A program made the translations under genes and the position numbers. Under the pieces are notes generated by a model, which saw only the letters and a list, made by a program, of their open reading frames with translations, did not search any database and was not told where the DNA came from. From the NCBI GenBank assembly GCA_029776735.1, contig JAKOUL010000011.1, positions 17,063 through 81,062 on the forward strand: DNA of 64,000 nt, written 5' to 3'. Positions 62,413-64,000 of the stretch are shown here, piece after piece. Source of the DNA: Dictyoglomota bacterium (GTDB taxonomy: Bacteria; Dictyoglomota; Dictyoglomia; Dictyoglomales; Dictyoglomaceae). Position 1 is the stretch's first letter. Each line of letters starts with the position of its first letter.

Positions 62413-64000
62413 TTATTCCCACTTTTCTTCCCATTTATCTATTTTTAGCCACTTTGGATTTGCAACTGTCCCTTCGGTATATATGGTTCTTCCTGTGGTT
62501 GGAAAAGATGGTGGTGCATAATCTTCTTTCATACGATAATCATAATAAAATTCTCTTCCATACCCTGTTTTATTTGTATTATTAAAAGTTCCAAAAGCAC
62601 CATAGTTTTTGGAAATGATTCCTCCTTTAAGAATGACAGATCCTCCTCTAGTACGACTATTATAGTCCTTTACTTGAACTACACCTTTTGGTGACATTAA
62701 CACAGCATCAATTTCAAAATCAAGATCAGGATCACTTGGATCTGCATCGGTATGAGAAGGATTACCATTCTTATCACGAGGTGGATCTACAATTATATCT
62801 CCCTCTTCCGCTAAAATCCCTAAAATATTTTTAGCAGAACGGTTATTTATAGGATCATCTTCATACTTTATGTGATTAGTAATTGTAACACCCTTTCTTC
62901 CTACAAGAGTTATTGCTTGATCCTTTTGTATGGTTCCGCTAACACTGGTTATAGTTCCATCTGTTAGATTTCCTTTACTATCTGTAGCTCCATTAACATA
63001 TATTACCCCATTGGGGATGGCATTTATTTCTATAGTATTTGTTCCAGTCTTCACATAAGTTTTATTTTGAGCTGTATCAATAGTAAATACACTGGTAGTA
63101 CTTCCTTGAGTAATTGTATAGACTGCCCTACCTTGATTATCCTTTCCAAATTGAATGCTTGCATCTCCCTGAACAAATATACCTCCACCATTTACTATAG
63201 TTTGAGTATATATACCATTGGAAGGAGGATTATTGTTTACTGTAAGCCCTAATTTCCGCCTTATATATTGATTTCTTGTATTTTCACTTGTAATGCTACT
63301 TAGATCATTCACCGGGTCTCCTCCAAGAGACGATATAAGTTGAGAGTTGGTGCTTTCAGGCAGATTTATTTTTTGAGCTCCTCTTGTGAACCCTGCTTGG
63401 AAAGTAGGAACATCAGGTGGGTAGCTGTTTGCAGCTAATGCCGTATTCCCATTATTATAATGATAGAAATAAGCATCATTTTCAGCTGAAGAAACTTCAT
63501 CACTAAAAAATGGATTATCAGCAAAAGCAAATCTCCCATTAGTATGCACTGGCCCATAAAAACGAGTATCTGATGTGAACCAAACTTTTGTTCCATCCGC
63601 CATAGTGTGCTTATCAGTAAATAGGGCATAACGAGCAAAATTTTCTATATATGCAGATCCTTCAATTTTCCCTGTGGCAGTAATAGTTAAGCTTAAATTA
63701 GGATTAGAAGTTGTTTTATATCCCTTTGAAGTTATTGTATATACATATGTATAAGAGACTTTTGTAGATAAGAAGAAAAGGTTAGTAGTGTAAGATGCCA
63801 AAGAGAAAGAATAATTTAAAATAGTATATGCTGTTGTAGGATCTACTTGTTTTGTCTGATTATATATATTTGAGATGTTTGAGGCTAAACTACTTGAAGA
63901 AAGAAGATTTGATAGATAAGTTTGAGTAATCTCCGATACTTTATTCTTTGGAATCTCTCTTTGTAATACAAAATGAGCTACAGAGAGGACATTTTTAACT
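62413..64000 (-). CDS. DUF4900-type pilus-associated surface protein (5' end outside window)
   Basis: The reading frame is open from 62413 to the window edge at 64000, at least 528 codons; a TTG at 63801 is an internal leucine. The visible N-terminal part contains LSVAHFVLQREIPKNKVSEI, which could be the end of a pilin-like hydrophobic helix. Then come YIENFARYALFTDKHTMADG, RFYGPVHTNGRFAFADNPFF and VNGGGIFVQGDASIQFG, the DUF4900 pattern. NILGILAEEGDIIVDPP and IDAVLMSPKGVVQVKDYNSR are typical of the C-terminal part. A large, polar, Asn/Thr-rich, beta-rich protein probably exposed at the cell surface or pilus tip. Confidence 0.82.
   Translation of the reverse strand, partial: VKNVLSVAHFVLQREIPKNKVSEITQTYLSNLLSSSSLASNISNIYNQTKQVDPTTAYTILNYSFSLASYTTNLFFLSTKVSYTYVYTITSKGYKTTSNPNLSLTITATGKIEGSAYIENFARYALFTDKHTMADGTKVWFTSDTRFYGPVHTNGRFAFADNPFFSDEVSSAENDAYFYHYNNGNTALAANSYPPDVPTFQAGFTRGAQKINLPESTNSQLISSLGGDPVNDLSSITSENTRNQYIRRKLGLTVNNNPPSNGIYTQTIVNGGGIFVQGDASIQFGKDNQGRAVYTITQGSTTSVFTIDTAQNKTYVKTGTNTIEINAIPNGVIYVNGATDSKGNLTDGTITSVSGTIQKDQAITLVGRKGVTITNHIKYEDDPINNRSAKNILGILAEEGDIIVDPPRDKNGNPSHTDADPSDPDLDFEIDAVLMSPKGVVQVKDYNSRTRGGSVILKGGIISKNYGAFGTFNNTNKTGYGREFYYDYRMKEDYAPPSFPTTGRTIYTEGTVANPKWLKIDKWEEKWE

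Noticed and set aside
63799..63801. Apparent start of the DUF4900 gene
   Set aside because: The codon is TTG read as leucine; the frame stays open for 66 more codons to the window end.
1..64000. CRISPR array, insertion sequence, prophage or integrated element
   Set aside because: I saw no regularly spaced direct repeats, transposase, integrase or phage genes, and base composition looks even throughout.

Overview
This is a dense, AT-rich stretch (roughly one third G+C by eye) of a bacterial chromosome with about 68 protein genes, one tRNA gene, and no insertion sequence, prophage, CRISPR array or rRNA. Genes are packed into long operons with 1-40 base overlaps; ATG, GTG and TTG starts all occur, AGA/AGG arginine and ATA isoleucine codons are frequent, and SD sequences are GGAGG-like. 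Firmicute-style gene neighbourhoods (asp23-fakA-recG-rsmD-coaD, rpsO-pnp-protease-dapB-dapA-rnj-ftsK, der-plsY-gpsA) sit beside a type IV pilus assembly locus with an alignment complex. My best guess is a thermophile of the genus Dictyoglomus. That guess rests on recalled gene order and composition, not on a database search.

Layout. 1-4906: 3' part of hemW, an ANTAR response regulator, a WecA/TagO-type sugar-phosphate transferase, mnmG and a methyltransferase, ending in a terminator shared with the end of a convergent fmdB-like gene. 5308-7397: a lipoprotein, a ROK sugar kinase and a phosphatidylglycerophosphate synthase-like gene. 7383-9461 (minus): a large secreted NAGPA-type phosphodiester glycosidase. 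9555-16723: a full histidine operon hisZ-G-D-C-B-H-A-F-IE from a perfect TTGACA-17-TATAAT promoter. 16720-18717 (minus): a class A penicillin-binding protein. 18789-23311: rapZ, yvcK, then pgk, a Roadblock/LC7 protein, tpiA and secG. 23400-29878: asp23, fakA, recG, rsmD, coaD, a coiled-coil protein and a minimal membrane-anchored Lon-like peptidase. 29961-38878: rpsO, pnp, M16 protease, dapB, dapA, RNase J, ftsK. 38941-43566: a BMP-type nucleoside ABC importer. 43547-48602: two PlsC-like acyltransferases, ispH, der, plsY, gpsA. 48656-53121: recA, tRNA-Leu(GAG), gatC-gatA-gatB.

53118-64000 is a type IV pilus / type II secretion-like locus. The plus strand carries the assembly ATPase, the platform protein, a major pilin with its own promoter and terminator, several minor pilins, a fused PilM-PilN (GspL-like) protein, PilO and a PilP/GspC-like protein. 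The minus strand carries two more pseudopilins, a small membrane protein and a DUF4900-type surface protein that runs off the window end. No secretin or prepilin peptidase is in view.

The most interesting non-routine signals are: two divergent gene pairs whose -35 boxes share one TTGWCAA palindrome; at least one, possibly two, predicted leaderless mRNAs; a start-proximal hairpin in the rpsO leader with a G-U/G-C element; a PDZ-less S16 peptidase next to coaD; the PilM-PilN fusion; a Roadblock protein inside a glycolytic operon; and a perfect 13-bp hairpin between the solute-binding protein and ATPase genes of the importer. I found no clearly new multi-gene system. The mixed pilus locus is the nearest candidate.
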